Source: Nitrosopumilaceae archaeon
GTDB taxonomy: Archaea > Thermoproteota > Nitrososphaeria > Nitrososphaerales > Nitrosopumilaceae
Length of the DNA: 64,000 bases
NCBI GenBank assembly: GCA_035631875.1
Contig: DASQHX010000011.1
Coordinates: 310,001-374,000 of the forward strand
Reading direction: 5' to 3'
Below are positions 17,683 to 26,429 of the stretch, piece by piece (position 1 is the first letter of the stretch; every line of letters begins with the position of its first letter). The notes under the pieces are model-generated. The model did not search any database. It saw only the letters and a list, made by a program, of their open reading frames with translations, and had not been told where the DNA came from. The position numbers and the translations under genes were made by a program.

Positions 17683-18482
17683 GTGAAAAATTGATTTCAA
17701 AGAAGACATCTCATGGTAGTTTTGATGATGCTGCTAATGCAGCATTGTTTCTTGCAGTGTTTATTGGTGTATGGCAAGCAGTCTTCATGTTTGGCATATG
17801 GCCAACAATCTCATTGCCTTCACCATTGATGGTTGCAGAATCATTTGTGAAGATACTTTGGAATCATTCTCTACCTGTGAGTATAGGTGTAACTTTGGCA
17901 AGACTTGTAGCTGCATTTGCTATTTCCATAGCCCTAGGTACCCTCATAGGATTAGCCATGATTAAATTCAAGGGATTTGGAAAGACTCTAAGTTCATTTT
18001 CTGCTGGTCTTTTGTCATTTCCAAGTATTGCATGGGTGCCTTTCTCTATTCTGTTGATTGGTTTCAATGACTTTGGAATTTTGTTTGTAGTTGTCATGAG
18101 TTCAATTTTTTCAATAATGATTTCAACATATAGCAGCGTTAGAAACATACCGCCAATCTATCTTGATGCCGCTAAAAATATGGGTGCAAAAGGATTCTAT
18201 TTATTTAGACATGTAACCATACCAGCTGCTACACCTTCATTAATCATTGGCATCAGACAAGCTTGGTCATTTGCATGGCATGCTATCATTGGTGCCGAAA
18301 TATTGATGTCAATTGTTGGACTAGGTCATATTTTGTCTGTTGGGAGAGACTTTCTTGATATGGGTCAGGTAATTGCAAGCATGATTACTATATTTGCAAT
18401 TGGATTGTTAGTTGATAGACTGTTGTTGTTTAAACTAGATGAGCGAGTGAGAAGAAAGTGGGGACTGGATCATCATCGTTAG
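17679..18482 (+). CDS. ABC importer permease, nitrate/sulfonate/taurine family
   Basis: A 267-residue inner-membrane permease with about six predicted membrane segments. The loop DAAKNMGAKGFYLFRHVTIPAATPSLIIG (about 160-188) is the EAA-type motif that contacts the ATPase. It pairs with the preceding ATPase (4-base overlap) and the following lipoprotein-like binding protein. The family includes SsuC and TauC. Residues facing the substrate cannot be assigned from the sequence. Confidence 0.9.
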   Translation: MSEKLISKKTSHGSFDDAANAALFLAVFIGVWQAVFMFGIWPTISLPSPLMVAESFVKILWNHSLPVSIGVTLARLVAAFAISIALGTLIGLAMIKFKGFGKTLSSFSAGLLSFPSIAWVPFSILLIGFNDFGILFVVVMSSIFSIMISTYSSVRNIPPIYLDAAKNMGAKGFYLFRHVTIPAATPSLIIGIRQAWSFAWHAIIGAEILMSIVGLGHILSVGRDFLDMGQVIASMITIFAIGLLVDRLLLFKLDERVRRKWGLDHHR

Positions 18483-18494
18483 AGGGTTATATGC

Positions 18495-19574
18495 ATGACT
18501 CCTAAAATTAAATTTGTAATTGTTGGATTAATAATTGGAATAGTTATAGCTATTAACTTTTTTCCAAATCAGGTTTCTGTGATAAATAATTCTAACTTTA
18601 CAGATACTAAATCCGTTAATGTCACAAAGGTTGATACTCTGCGAATTGGATATTTTGCAAACATAAATCACGCACAAGCAGTAATCGGTCTTGGAAACGG
18701 AGATTTTCAAAAGGAACTTGGAGATATCAAAATAGAAACACAAGTCTTCAATGCAGGTCCATCTGCAATCGAAGCATTATTTGCAAATAAGGTTGACGTT
18801 ACATATGTTGGATCCAACCCTGCAATCAATGGTTATATCAAATCTGATGGACAAGGTTTGCGAATCATTGCGGGTGCAGCAAGTGGTGGTGCAGTTTTTG
18901 TGGTTAGAAATGATGCGGATATAAATTCTGCCGCAGATTTTGCTGGCAAAAAGTTTGCATCTCCTCAAATTGGAAATACACAAGATGTTGCACTACGACA
19001 CTATTTACTAAAAAATGGATACAAAACTACTGAGAATGGAGGAAATGTAACAGTAATTCCTGTGAATAATCCTGATATTGTGACGCTATTTTTAAAAAAG
19101 AGTATTGATGGGGCATGGGTGCCAGAGCCATGGGGCGCAAAACTTGTCAAAGAAGCAAATGGAAAAATTCTGGTGGATGAGAGAGATTTATGGTCAAATG
19201 GAAAATTTGTAACAGCACAAATAGTTGTTAGAACTGATTATTTGAAAAGTCATCCAGATGTTATAAAAAAACTACTAGAAGCACACATTGATGAGACTAT
19301 CTGGATAAATAACAATAAAGATCAAGCCGCTCAAGCATTCAATGTACAATTAGAAAAACTCACAGGCAAGACAATCCCTGATGATGAATTCAAAGATGCG
19401 TTTTCACGACTTGAAATAACATATGATCCAATGAAAGAATCACTTTACAAATCTGCTAATGATGCATTTGAATTAGGTTTTCTTGGAGATAAAAAACCAG
19501 ATTTGACCAACATATATGATTTAGCGCTTCTTAATCAAATTCTTGGGGAAAAAAATCTGTTAACTATACCTTAA
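18495..19574 (+). CDS. substrate-binding protein of the ABC importer (NMT1/SsuA-like)
   Basis: A 359-residue extracytoplasmic binding protein. Residues about 7-23 are a hydrophobic membrane anchor (FVIVGLIIGIVIAINFF), followed by the family core from LRIGYFANINHAQAVIGLG, then VFNAGPSAIEALFANKVDVTYVG and DGAWVPEPWGAKLV. The fold is that of SsuA, NrtA and THI5-like proteins. There is no lipobox Cys, so it is probably anchored by the N-terminal helix. The ligand could be an alkanesulfonate, taurine, nitrate or a pyrimidine. It follows the permease by 12 bases, so the operon order is ATPase, permease, binding protein. Confidence 0.85.
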   Translation: MTPKIKFVIVGLIIGIVIAINFFPNQVSVINNSNFTDTKSVNVTKVDTLRIGYFANINHAQAVIGLGNGDFQKELGDIKIETQVFNAGPSAIEALFANKVDVTYVGSNPAINGYIKSDGQGLRIIAGAASGGAVFVVRNDADINSAADFAGKKFASPQIGNTQDVALRHYLLKNGYKTTENGGNVTVIPVNNPDIVTLFLKKSIDGAWVPEPWGAKLVKEANGKILVDERDLWSNGKFVTAQIVVRTDYLKSHPDVIKKLLEAHIDETIWINNNKDQAAQAFNVQLEKLTGKTIPDDEFKDAFSRLEITYDPMKESLYKSANDAFELGFLGDKKPDLTNIYDLALLNQILGEKNLLTIP

Positions 19575-19588
19575 TGTTGAAAAACTTT

Positions 19589-20698
19589 CTAATCCGTTTT
19601 CTTTTTCCAAATAATGACACTGACAATTACAGCAACAGTGGGTATTATTACCAACAAATAATTTCTAAAATTGGCTACTGAGAGTGAATTTTGTGGTTCT
19701 TCAGTACTATTAGAATTACCTAAATTAATAGCAGGTAAAAGTGGCTGTCCTTGCTCTGCGAATCCTGAAATTAAAACATTGCTAGTTGATTGGTATGGCA
19801 AATTGAAAGCTACATGCCAATATCCGTCTGGGTCTTTACTTTGCAACGCATCAACTGGGTTGCCGTTTAAAGAAACAGAAAATTTTTGGTTATCATTTTG
19901 TAAGGGGATCATGAAATTTACATATGTTACTTGAGGCCAAGGATTTCTGGCAGTAAATGAAAGTGAATTTTGCGAGTCATCAAATTTTGCATTACCTAAA
20001 TTTGCTGCCGTTAAATAGGTAAAAGAAACTCTATCTCCACCCTTTTGTGCATAAAGTGTTAATGTTGGATCCTCACCTAATGCAAAACAACTATAGTAAC
20101 TCACCTTTGACGCAAGCAATGGATCAGGGTACATGGTAAACTTTGTTTTTTCACCGGGTTTCAGCTCAGATATTGTTTCAACACTTTTACCAGTATCAAG
20201 AAATTTTCCATCCTTGCCATAAATTACAGCATATACTTTGACTCCATGTACTGTGACAGTATCATTATTTATGATAAAACCTGACGTGTGACCGTCTGCA
20301 TGTTTGACTAGTGTGGTATTGTAAATTACTTGAATATCTATGGCATTATGTTTTGCAGGTACAAAACTTACATCTGGTTTTTCTAAAATTGCATTTTTAC
20401 TCTCTACTTGCGGTATTTTTATTTTAAATGGTATGTCTTTTCCTGCATCAACTATTGACAGAGTATAGGAATCAGAAATCATACTTACATTATCTTTTAT
20501 GTTTATGGTAATTGTAGGAATTATTGCAACATTTTGTGTATTTTTGACAGCACCAATGACGGTGTATACACCATTTGAATCAAAATATCCTCCAAACTCA
20601 TTATCAGGAATCCAAACTTCAGCACTTGCATGCTGAAAGGAAACTAAACCTATAGCAAATAATCCTACAAATAAAATTGATATTTTAAATAAATTCAT
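19589..20698 (-). CDS. secreted, membrane-anchored protein of unknown function
   Basis: A 369-residue protein with an N-terminal signal sequence (about 1-26, ending HASAEVW) and a C-terminal membrane helix (about 345-364) followed by KKKTD, so most of it should face outside. The N-terminal region (GGYFDSNGVYTVIGAVKNT) looks like a beta-sandwich of the FxLYD type. The rest is beta-rich with many Asn and Ser residues. I do not recognise a catalytic motif. It converges on the ABC transporter operon and is not obviously part of it. Confidence 0.65.
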   Translation of the reverse strand: MNLFKISILFVGLFAIGLVSFQHASAEVWIPDNEFGGYFDSNGVYTVIGAVKNTQNVAIIPTITINIKDNVSMISDSYTLSIVDAGKDIPFKIKIPQVESKNAILEKPDVSFVPAKHNAIDIQVIYNTTLVKHADGHTSGFIINNDTVTVHGVKVYAVIYGKDGKFLDTGKSVETISELKPGEKTKFTMYPDPLLASKVSYYSCFALGEDPTLTLYAQKGGDRVSFTYLTAANLGNAKFDDSQNSLSFTARNPWPQVTYVNFMIPLQNDNQKFSVSLNGNPVDALQSKDPDGYWHVAFNLPYQSTSNVLISGFAEQGQPLLPAINLGNSNSTEEPQNSLSVANFRNYLLVIIPTVAVIVSVIIWKKKTD

Positions 20699-20772
20699 AT
20701 CATGTACACAAACATGATTTGTTATTCTTTAATTTTAATTAGTCGCTGATTTTCAATTCTTATTAGGACTCC

Positions 20773-21528
20773 TCACGCCAGATTTTTCAATATCTCTAAG
20801 GCTCCAATAAAATCATTTGGTGAGCTAATCAATACATTGCCTGAAATTTTGTGTATTTGTTTTATGAAACCAATCATATTTTTACTATAATTTGACCAAT
20901 CCAAATTGAGCATTTTTGCAGATTTTGAATTTTTTTCTGAAGCTAACAAAATACAAGGAATTATCTTGAACCCTTCTGGTTTTAATTTATCAACTATTCT
21001 TGTAACTTGGTCAGTGGAGCTAATGACCTGAGTGACAAATCCTTTTGGTTGAGCTTCAATTTTTTTGTGAATTTTTTCAAAATCTGGATTGCTTGATAAT
21101 GAAAGATAAAGATCAATTTTTTTTCCAAAACCCTGTTCATTAAATTGTTTTACAATATCACTTGGTATAAGCTTAGAATCCTTTGGTCCAACAGGTGGAG
21201 TATCTCCCTTAAGAATAAGAACACCATTTAGATCAAGCAAAATTGCATCAGAAATTGTTTGAGTAATGGAAATAAGATTCCTATCCCTTACTCGTATGCT
21301 TGCAGAGATTCTTATTTTTTTATTAGAATCTCTAATAAAGAAACCTGCGGTAATAGGTGATATTCTTGGTATGCCAAGAACTGAATCAGTCAAGTGGATA
21401 CTTTTACAAACCTTGCCAACCTTCAATGCTTTAGATTTTAATTTATTAAGAGAATCTTGCAGTTCTTTTTGAGATAATACTGTATCTTGAATGATTTTTG
21501 GGGGATTTATCTCATAAGTAATTGTCAT
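20773..21528 (-). CDS. methylenetetrahydrofolate reductase-like protein (MetF family)
   Basis: A 251-residue TIM-barrel protein of the MetF type. It starts with an EINPP segment (about 6-10), similar to the EFFPP of MetF enzymes, and contains VLILKGDTPP (about 107-116), equivalent to the MetF GD motif. It lacks some familiar flavin-site residues, and short archaeal MetF-like proteins are often uncharacterised. It diverges from the two methionine synthase genes across an 86-base region with a strong palindrome, so it most likely supplies methyltetrahydropterin for methionine synthesis. Confidence 0.75.
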   Translation of the reverse strand: MTITYEINPPKIIQDTVLSQKELQDSLNKLKSKALKVGKVCKSIHLTDSVLGIPRISPITAGFFIRDSNKKIRISASIRVRDRNLISITQTISDAILLDLNGVLILKGDTPPVGPKDSKLIPSDIVKQFNEQGFGKKIDLYLSLSSNPDFEKIHKKIEAQPKGFVTQVISSTDQVTRIVDKLKPEGFKIIPCILLASEKNSKSAKMLNLDWSNYSKNMIGFIKQIHKISGNVLISSPNDFIGALEILKNLA

Positions 21529-21547
21529 AGAAGGTTTTTTTGAGTAC

Positions 21548-21574
21548 TTGATTATAACCTTTGAATATAATCAA
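21548..21574. promoter_or_regulatory. 27-bp interrupted palindrome between metF-like and metH genes
   Basis: TTGATTATA (21548-21556) and TATAATCAA (21566-21574) are perfect 9-base arms around a 9-base spacer. The site lies in the divergent promoter, 20-46 bases before the metF-like ATG and about 40 bases before the methionine synthase TTG. The arms include TATA-like sequence for both directions, so this may be a shared promoter core, an operator, or both. Confidence 0.55.
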
Positions 21575-21614
21575 AGCAAGAAATTAAATTGATTAAAACC
21601 ATCTCAACTTTGTC

Positions 21615-22559
21615 TTGGTACAAAAAGTTCCTTTCAATGAGGCAATAAAGAACAAAATTTTGCTTTTTGATGGTGCTATGGGCACAGAGATCCAAAAGCT
21701 AAACCCAAAATCAGAAGACTTTCCAGATGGCAAAGATGGATTCAATGATGGACTATCTTTCACAAGACCTGATTGGATAAAAAATATTCATAGAAGCTAC
21801 CTAAAAGCAGGCGCTGACTGTATTGAAACTAATACGTTTGGATCAAACAAGCTGAAATTAGAGGAATATGGTTATGGAGAAAAAACCATAGAATGGAATA
21901 AAAAAATTGCACAGTTGGCAGTAGAGGTAACTCAAGAATTTATTGACAAGCCAAGATATGTGATTGGAACTATGGGACCAAGTGGATTCTTGCCAAGCTC
22001 AAATGATCCATCACTTGGACAAAAACCTCTTAATGAAATTAGAGAGGCATATGAATTACAAGCAGAGGGTCTTATACTGGGTGGAGTTGATGCATTGTTA
22101 ATTGAAACAAGCCAAGACATTTTAGAAGTTAAACTTGCAATTGAAGCTTCTCATCTTGCAATGAAAAAAACTGGTAAAAAAATTCCATTAATTGCAAATG
22201 TGACATTAGATCAATATGGAAAGATGTTGCTTGGTACAAACATTCAGGCTGCATATACAACAGTATCTGATATGGGGATTGATATTTTTGGATTGAATTG
22301 CTCTACTGGGCCAATAGAAATGACACCAAACATACAATGGCTAGATGAGCAAAACAATTTACCACTACTTGTAGTGCCAAATGCTGGAATGCCAGAAAAT
22401 CAAGGTGGAAAAGCTGTTTACAAAATGTCACCAGACGAAATGGCAAAAGCTCTCAAAGACTTTATCTCTCAATATCCTAACGTGAGAATCATAGGAGGGT
22501 GTTGCGGTACCAATCCTTCCCATATATCACAACTCAGAAAAATAATTGATCAAAAATAG
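21615..22559 (+). CDS. methionine synthase, homocysteine S-methyltransferase domain (split MetH part 1)
   Basis: A 314-residue homocysteine methyltransferase module corresponding to the N-terminal domain of MetH. LFDGAMGTEIQKL, GADCIETNTFGSNKLKL, GLNCSTGP and IIGGCCGTNPSHI are diagnostic; the Cys of GLNCS and the CC pair of GGCCGT bind zinc. The remaining MetH domains are encoded by the next gene, 43 bases downstream, so the enzyme is split in two. The start is TTG. It works with the 833-residue partner and presumably the MetF-like protein encoded divergently. Confidence 0.92.
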   Translation: MVQKVPFNEAIKNKILLFDGAMGTEIQKLNPKSEDFPDGKDGFNDGLSFTRPDWIKNIHRSYLKAGADCIETNTFGSNKLKLEEYGYGEKTIEWNKKIAQLAVEVTQEFIDKPRYVIGTMGPSGFLPSSNDPSLGQKPLNEIREAYELQAEGLILGGVDALLIETSQDILEVKLAIEASHLAMKKTGKKIPLIANVTLDQYGKMLLGTNIQAAYTTVSDMGIDIFGLNCSTGPIEMTPNIQWLDEQNNLPLLVVPNAGMPENQGGKAVYKMSPDEMAKALKDFISQYPNVRIIGGCCGTNPSHISQLRKIIDQK

Positions 22560-22602
22560 GTAATAAACGCTAAGTATTTAGAAAATTCAGTTTACAATTA
22601 AT

Positions 22603-25104
22603 ATGTTGAAAATTCCAAGAGTGAGTTCTGCATTAAAGGCAATTGAACTAAAACAAATCCCTCCGCCATTGATTATTGGTGAGAGACTTAACACCCAAGG
22701 TTCAAAGAAGGCAAAGGAAGCTGTACTAAATGGCAATTTTGATGAATTACTAAACTTAGCAAAGGCCCAAGTTGAAGAAGGTGCACATTGTCTTGATGTT
22801 TGTGTTGCAACTACAGAACGCTCCGATGAACTAGAGTTTATGAAAAAACTTGTCAAACAATTGAGTCTAGAAATAGATGCTCCCTTGGTTATTGATTCAA
22901 CTGAACCAAAAGTAATTGCCACAGCACTTGAACAAATTCCTGGTAAGCCAATAATTAATTCAATTAATTTGGAAGGTGATGGATCTAGATTTCATTCATT
23001 AGCTCCAATGATGGCAAAGTACGGAGTACCTGCAATTGCGATGTGTATTGGTCCAAAAGGAATGGCCAAATCTCCACAAGAAAAACTAGAAACCGCAGAA
23101 TTGCTTTATGAAGCTGGAAAAAAATATGGTCTACAAGAAGATCAATTCATTTTCGATGCTCTAACTTTTACACTTGCTACTGGAGAAGCAGAATTTCAGG
23201 ATGCTGGAAAAAATACACTAGAAGGAATAGCATTAATAAAAAAAAGATTTCCAAATTCATATACCACTCTTGGCCTAAGTAATCTAAGTTTTGGACTTGC
23301 ACCTAATGCACGCAAAGTGCTTAATGCTGTATTTTTGTATCATGCAGTAAAATATGGCCTTGATACAGTAATAATCAACCCAAAGGACGTTATTCCGTAC
23401 TCTGAGATTAGCGAAAAAGAAAGAAAAATTGCAGAGGATCTTATATTTAATAGACATCAAAGTGCACTTGCAGATTTAATAGCATATTTTGAAAACTCAA
23501 AATCTACAAAAACCATTTCTGTAAAAAGAGTTGAAATCGATCCTTCTTGGAATGCTGGTAAACGATCTAACTTTAGAATTGTAAATAGGTTAAAAGATGG
23601 AATTGAAAATGATGTTGTCAGTGCAATTGCTGAAAAGATAACACAAAAACATGAACTAGTTGAAAAAAATAATATTTTGAGCATTCAAGCTCCAAAAGAA
23701 ATAACACATCAGGCTGCAATACAAACGCTAAACGATGATCTTCTCCCAGCTATGAAAGAAGTAGGTGACAAATTTGGAGCAGGAGAACTCATTTTGCCAT
23801 TTGTACTTAAATCTGCAGAATGCATGAAAGCAGCAGTAGGAGAGCTTGAAAAATATCTCTTAAAGGAGGAAGGTACTAGCAAAGGCAAACTCGTTTTGGG
23901 TACCGTTTATGGTGATGTTCACGATATTGGAAAGAACTTGGTAAAGACAATTTTTGAAAATAATGGTTATACTGTTTATGATTTAGGGAAACAGGTTCCA
24001 ATGCAAAAGTTTTTGGAAAAAATCGATGAAGTAAAAGCAGATGCAATAGGTCTCTCTGCACTCTTGGTTTCAACGTCAAAACAAATGCAATTTTTTGTAG
24101 AACATGCAAGGAAAAACAACATGCAGATTCCTATATTATGTGGTGGAGCTGCTATCAACACTAACTATATCAATAGAATAGCAAAAGAGGGTGGAATTTA
24201 CAAACCAGGTGCATTTTACTGCAAAACTATGTTTGATGGTCTAAAAACAATGGACAATCTTATTTCAAATGAGAAAGAACAATTCCTTACTGAGTGGAAT
24301 GCTAAACTAGAGAAATGGACAGAAACTAATGTAAAGACAGAAGTAAGAGATATTCCACATAGCGGAATAAAACCAGTAGAACCGCCACTTGCATCTCACA
24401 TTAATAAACAAATTAGATTTGTGCCTACACAAATTAATTTACAAGAAATTTGGAAATACATCAACAAAAAATCTCTTTTTGTTTTATCATGGGGACTTCG
24501 TGGAAATACTGCAAAAGAATCACAACAAGAACATGAAAAATTATTTGAAGAATGGAAGAAAAGAATTGTTGATGAAGGTCTTTTTGAACCACGTGCAGTA
24601 TATGGTTATTTCAAATGCCATAACAAAGATGGAAAACTTGTAGTTGATCATCCAAATGGGCAACATATTACATTTGATTTTCCACGATCCACAAAATCAA
24701 AACATCTCTGTATCACGGATTATTTTGGTAATGATGATATTGTTGCATTTCAAGCAGTAACAGTTGGAAACAAGACTTCAGAAATAATAGAAAAATGGAA
24801 TAAAGAGGACAAGTATACTGACGCGTATTATTTACATGGTCTTGCTGTTGAGACTGCAGAAGCAATGGCAGAATGGATCAATCAAATAATAAGAGACGAA
24901 CTAAAAATTGGACCAAAAAGGGGGTTGCGATACAGCTGGGGATATCCAAGCTGTCCTGATGTATCACAACACAATTTGGTATGGAAATTATTAGAACCTG
25001 AAAAATCCGGCATGCGGCTTACAGAATTGGGTCAAATTATACCAGATCAATCTACTGCAGCCATAGTTGTACATCATCCTGAGGCAGAATATTTTGTACT
25101 GTGA
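22603..25104 (+). CDS. metH: methionine synthase, pterin, cobalamin and reactivation domains (split MetH part 2)
   Basis: An 833-residue protein with the MetH domains that follow the homocysteine module. The pterin-binding barrel starts near PPLIIGERLNTQGS (about 20-34), the cap helices follow, and the cobalamin-binding domain carries DVHDIG (about 438-443) with the cobalt-ligating His440. The C-terminal AdoMet reactivation domain has KRGLRYSWGYPSCPD (about residues 780-795). All parts needed for B12-dependent methyl transfer and reductive reactivation are present when combined with the preceding gene. Confidence 0.93.
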   Translation: MLKIPRVSSALKAIELKQIPPPLIIGERLNTQGSKKAKEAVLNGNFDELLNLAKAQVEEGAHCLDVCVATTERSDELEFMKKLVKQLSLEIDAPLVIDSTEPKVIATALEQIPGKPIINSINLEGDGSRFHSLAPMMAKYGVPAIAMCIGPKGMAKSPQEKLETAELLYEAGKKYGLQEDQFIFDALTFTLATGEAEFQDAGKNTLEGIALIKKRFPNSYTTLGLSNLSFGLAPNARKVLNAVFLYHAVKYGLDTVIINPKDVIPYSEISEKERKIAEDLIFNRHQSALADLIAYFENSKSTKTISVKRVEIDPSWNAGKRSNFRIVNRLKDGIENDVVSAIAEKITQKHELVEKNNILSIQAPKEITHQAAIQTLNDDLLPAMKEVGDKFGAGELILPFVLKSAECMKAAVGELEKYLLKEEGTSKGKLVLGTVYGDVHDIGKNLVKTIFENNGYTVYDLGKQVPMQKFLEKIDEVKADAIGLSALLVSTSKQMQFFVEHARKNNMQIPILCGGAAINTNYINRIAKEGGIYKPGAFYCKTMFDGLKTMDNLISNEKEQFLTEWNAKLEKWTETNVKTEVRDIPHSGIKPVEPPLASHINKQIRFVPTQINLQEIWKYINKKSLFVLSWGLRGNTAKESQQEHEKLFEEWKKRIVDEGLFEPRAVYGYFKCHNKDGKLVVDHPNGQHITFDFPRSTKSKHLCITDYFGNDDIVAFQAVTVGNKTSEIIEKWNKEDKYTDAYYLHGLAVETAEAMAEWINQIIRDELKIGPKRGLRYSWGYPSCPDVSQHNLVWKLLEPEKSGMRLTELGQIIPDQSTAAIVVHHPEAEYFVL

Positions 25105-25182
25105 TAGAAACCAAACACATCCTATGAAAGATGAATCTCTAACGATAATACCAAATAAACGAATCTTGTATTACTAGTATAA

Positions 25183-25743
25183 TTGGAAATAGAATTACTC
25201 AAAAAAGCACTGTCTAGTAAAATTACACCTGAGGTAAAGTATGACGGAAAAACAAAACTCGCTGCTGTATTGATGGTGATTTATGGAAAAGAACCCATGA
25301 TAATCATGACAGAGAGACCAAAAACAATGAATCAGCACGCTGGCGAGATTTCTTTTCCTGGTGGGACATGGACACAACGTGATGATGATCTGTTGACTAC
25401 ATCTCTTCGAGAAACAAAAGAAGAGATGAATCTTGATATATCTAGACAACAAATTATCGGTCAGATTAAACCGGTGACAACTTTGAATTCTGGTTTCACA
25501 ATAATGCCGTTTATTTGTATTCTAGATGAAATACCACAGCTTATCCCAAATTCAGAAATAGAAACTATATTACACATTCCATTTTTGCCTCTGTTAAACA
25601 CAATAGAAGATGATCTAGATCCTTCACACAAATCAATTCAAGAGATGTATACTTTTAGATATCAACATCATTTGATATGGGGTGCTTCTGCAAGGATGTT
25701 AAAGCAAATGTTTGACATTCTATCAGAAACCGGTTTAGTATGA
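25183..25743 (+). CDS. Nudix hydrolase, CoA pyrophosphatase-like
   Basis: A 186-residue Nudix protein. The Nudix box runs from GGTWTQRD to RETKEEMNL (about residues 61-90); the metal-binding EE pair is intact and the first acidic residue is Asp, as in CoA pyrophosphatases. TERPKTMNQHAGEISFPGG resembles the segment upstream of the box in that subgroup. The start is TTG, 78 bases after the methionine synthase gene. Substrate is not certain; removal of oxidised CoA is the usual role of such proteins. Confidence 0.82.
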   Translation: MEIELLKKALSSKITPEVKYDGKTKLAAVLMVIYGKEPMIIMTERPKTMNQHAGEISFPGGTWTQRDDDLLTTSLRETKEEMNLDISRQQIIGQIKPVTTLNSGFTIMPFICILDEIPQLIPNSEIETILHIPFLPLLNTIEDDLDPSHKSIQEMYTFRYQHHLIWGASARMLKQMFDILSETGLV

Positions 25744-25787
25744 CTAATTTTTTACATGCCATTTTTTACGTAGACTCTTGAGATTCA

Positions 25788-25795
25788 TTTAAAAA
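25788..25795 (+). promoter_or_regulatory. TATA-like element of the L39e-L31e operon
   Basis: TTTAAAAA lies 24-31 bases before the L39e ATG, the spacing expected for a leaderless archaeal transcript. This is a positional inference only. Confidence 0.4.
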
Positions 25796-25818
25796 GAGGT
25801 CAAGGTGTTCAAATTTTT

Positions 25819-25977
25819 ATGGCTGCGCACAAATCTACTCCAAGGAAGATACGCTTAATGAAGAAACTAAAGCAAAGTTCACCTGTGCCAACTTGGGTTG
25901 TAGTTAGAACAAAAAGAAAGGTACGATCAAATCCAAAAAGGAGACAATGGCGCAGAACTGATGTGGGAGTGGGATAA
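25819..25977 (+). CDS. rpl39e: 50S ribosomal protein L39e
   Basis: A 52-residue very basic protein with MAAHKSTPRKIRLMKK at the start, SPVPTWVVVRTKRKV in the middle and RRQWRRTDVGVG at the end. These match L39e, which lines the peptide exit tunnel. It is followed directly by L31e (TTG start immediately after the stop), the usual archaeal pair. Confidence 0.96.
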   Translation: MAAHKSTPRKIRLMKKLKQSSPVPTWVVVRTKRKVRSNPKRRQWRRTDVGVG

Positions 25978-26427
25978 TTGTCAGAAGAAACACTTGAACG
26001 CGTTTATACAATAAATCTTGGTAAAGTTTGGCTTTCTCCAAATAATCAAAGAGCCAAGAGAGCAATTAACATGATCAAAGAATTTGCTACACATCATATG
26101 AAATCTGAAAATGTCAAGATTGAAGAAGATGTAAGCCATCTTGTATGGGCAAGAGGAATACGACATCCCCCAAGAAAGATACGTGTCAAATTAACAAAAG
26201 ATGATGATGGTAATATTCTAATTTCAAAATATGAGGAAGAGAAAAAAGTAGAGGAAAAATCCAAAGGAAAGAAAGTAGACAAAAAAACGGAGAAAAAAGA
26301 AGAAAAGAAAGTAGAAAAAAAAGTAGAAGAAAAACTAATAGAGAAGAAAACAGAAAAAACTAAAGAAAAGAAATCAGAAGAAAAACCTAAGGACTCAAAA
26401 TCTGATAAAAAGACAAAGAAAGATTAA
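25978..26427 (+). CDS. rpl31e: 50S ribosomal protein L31e with long Lys/Glu-rich C-terminal tail
   Basis: The first 85 residues are L31e (ERVYTINLGKVWLSPNNQRA, then ARGIRHPPRKIRVKL). The rest, about 64 residues, is a low-complexity Lys/Glu tail with almost no other residue types, much longer than the 80-100 residues usual for archaeal L31e. The tail is probably disordered and charged. The TTG start directly follows the L39e stop, so the two are translationally linked. The gene converges on the FtsZ-like gene, with only 2 bases between them. Confidence 0.93.
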   Translation: MSEETLERVYTINLGKVWLSPNNQRAKRAINMIKEFATHHMKSENVKIEEDVSHLVWARGIRHPPRKIRVKLTKDDDGNILISKYEEEKKVEEKSKGKKVDKKTEKKEEKKVEKKVEEKLIEKKTEKTKEKKSEEKPKDSKSDKKTKKD

Positions 26428-26429
26428 TT

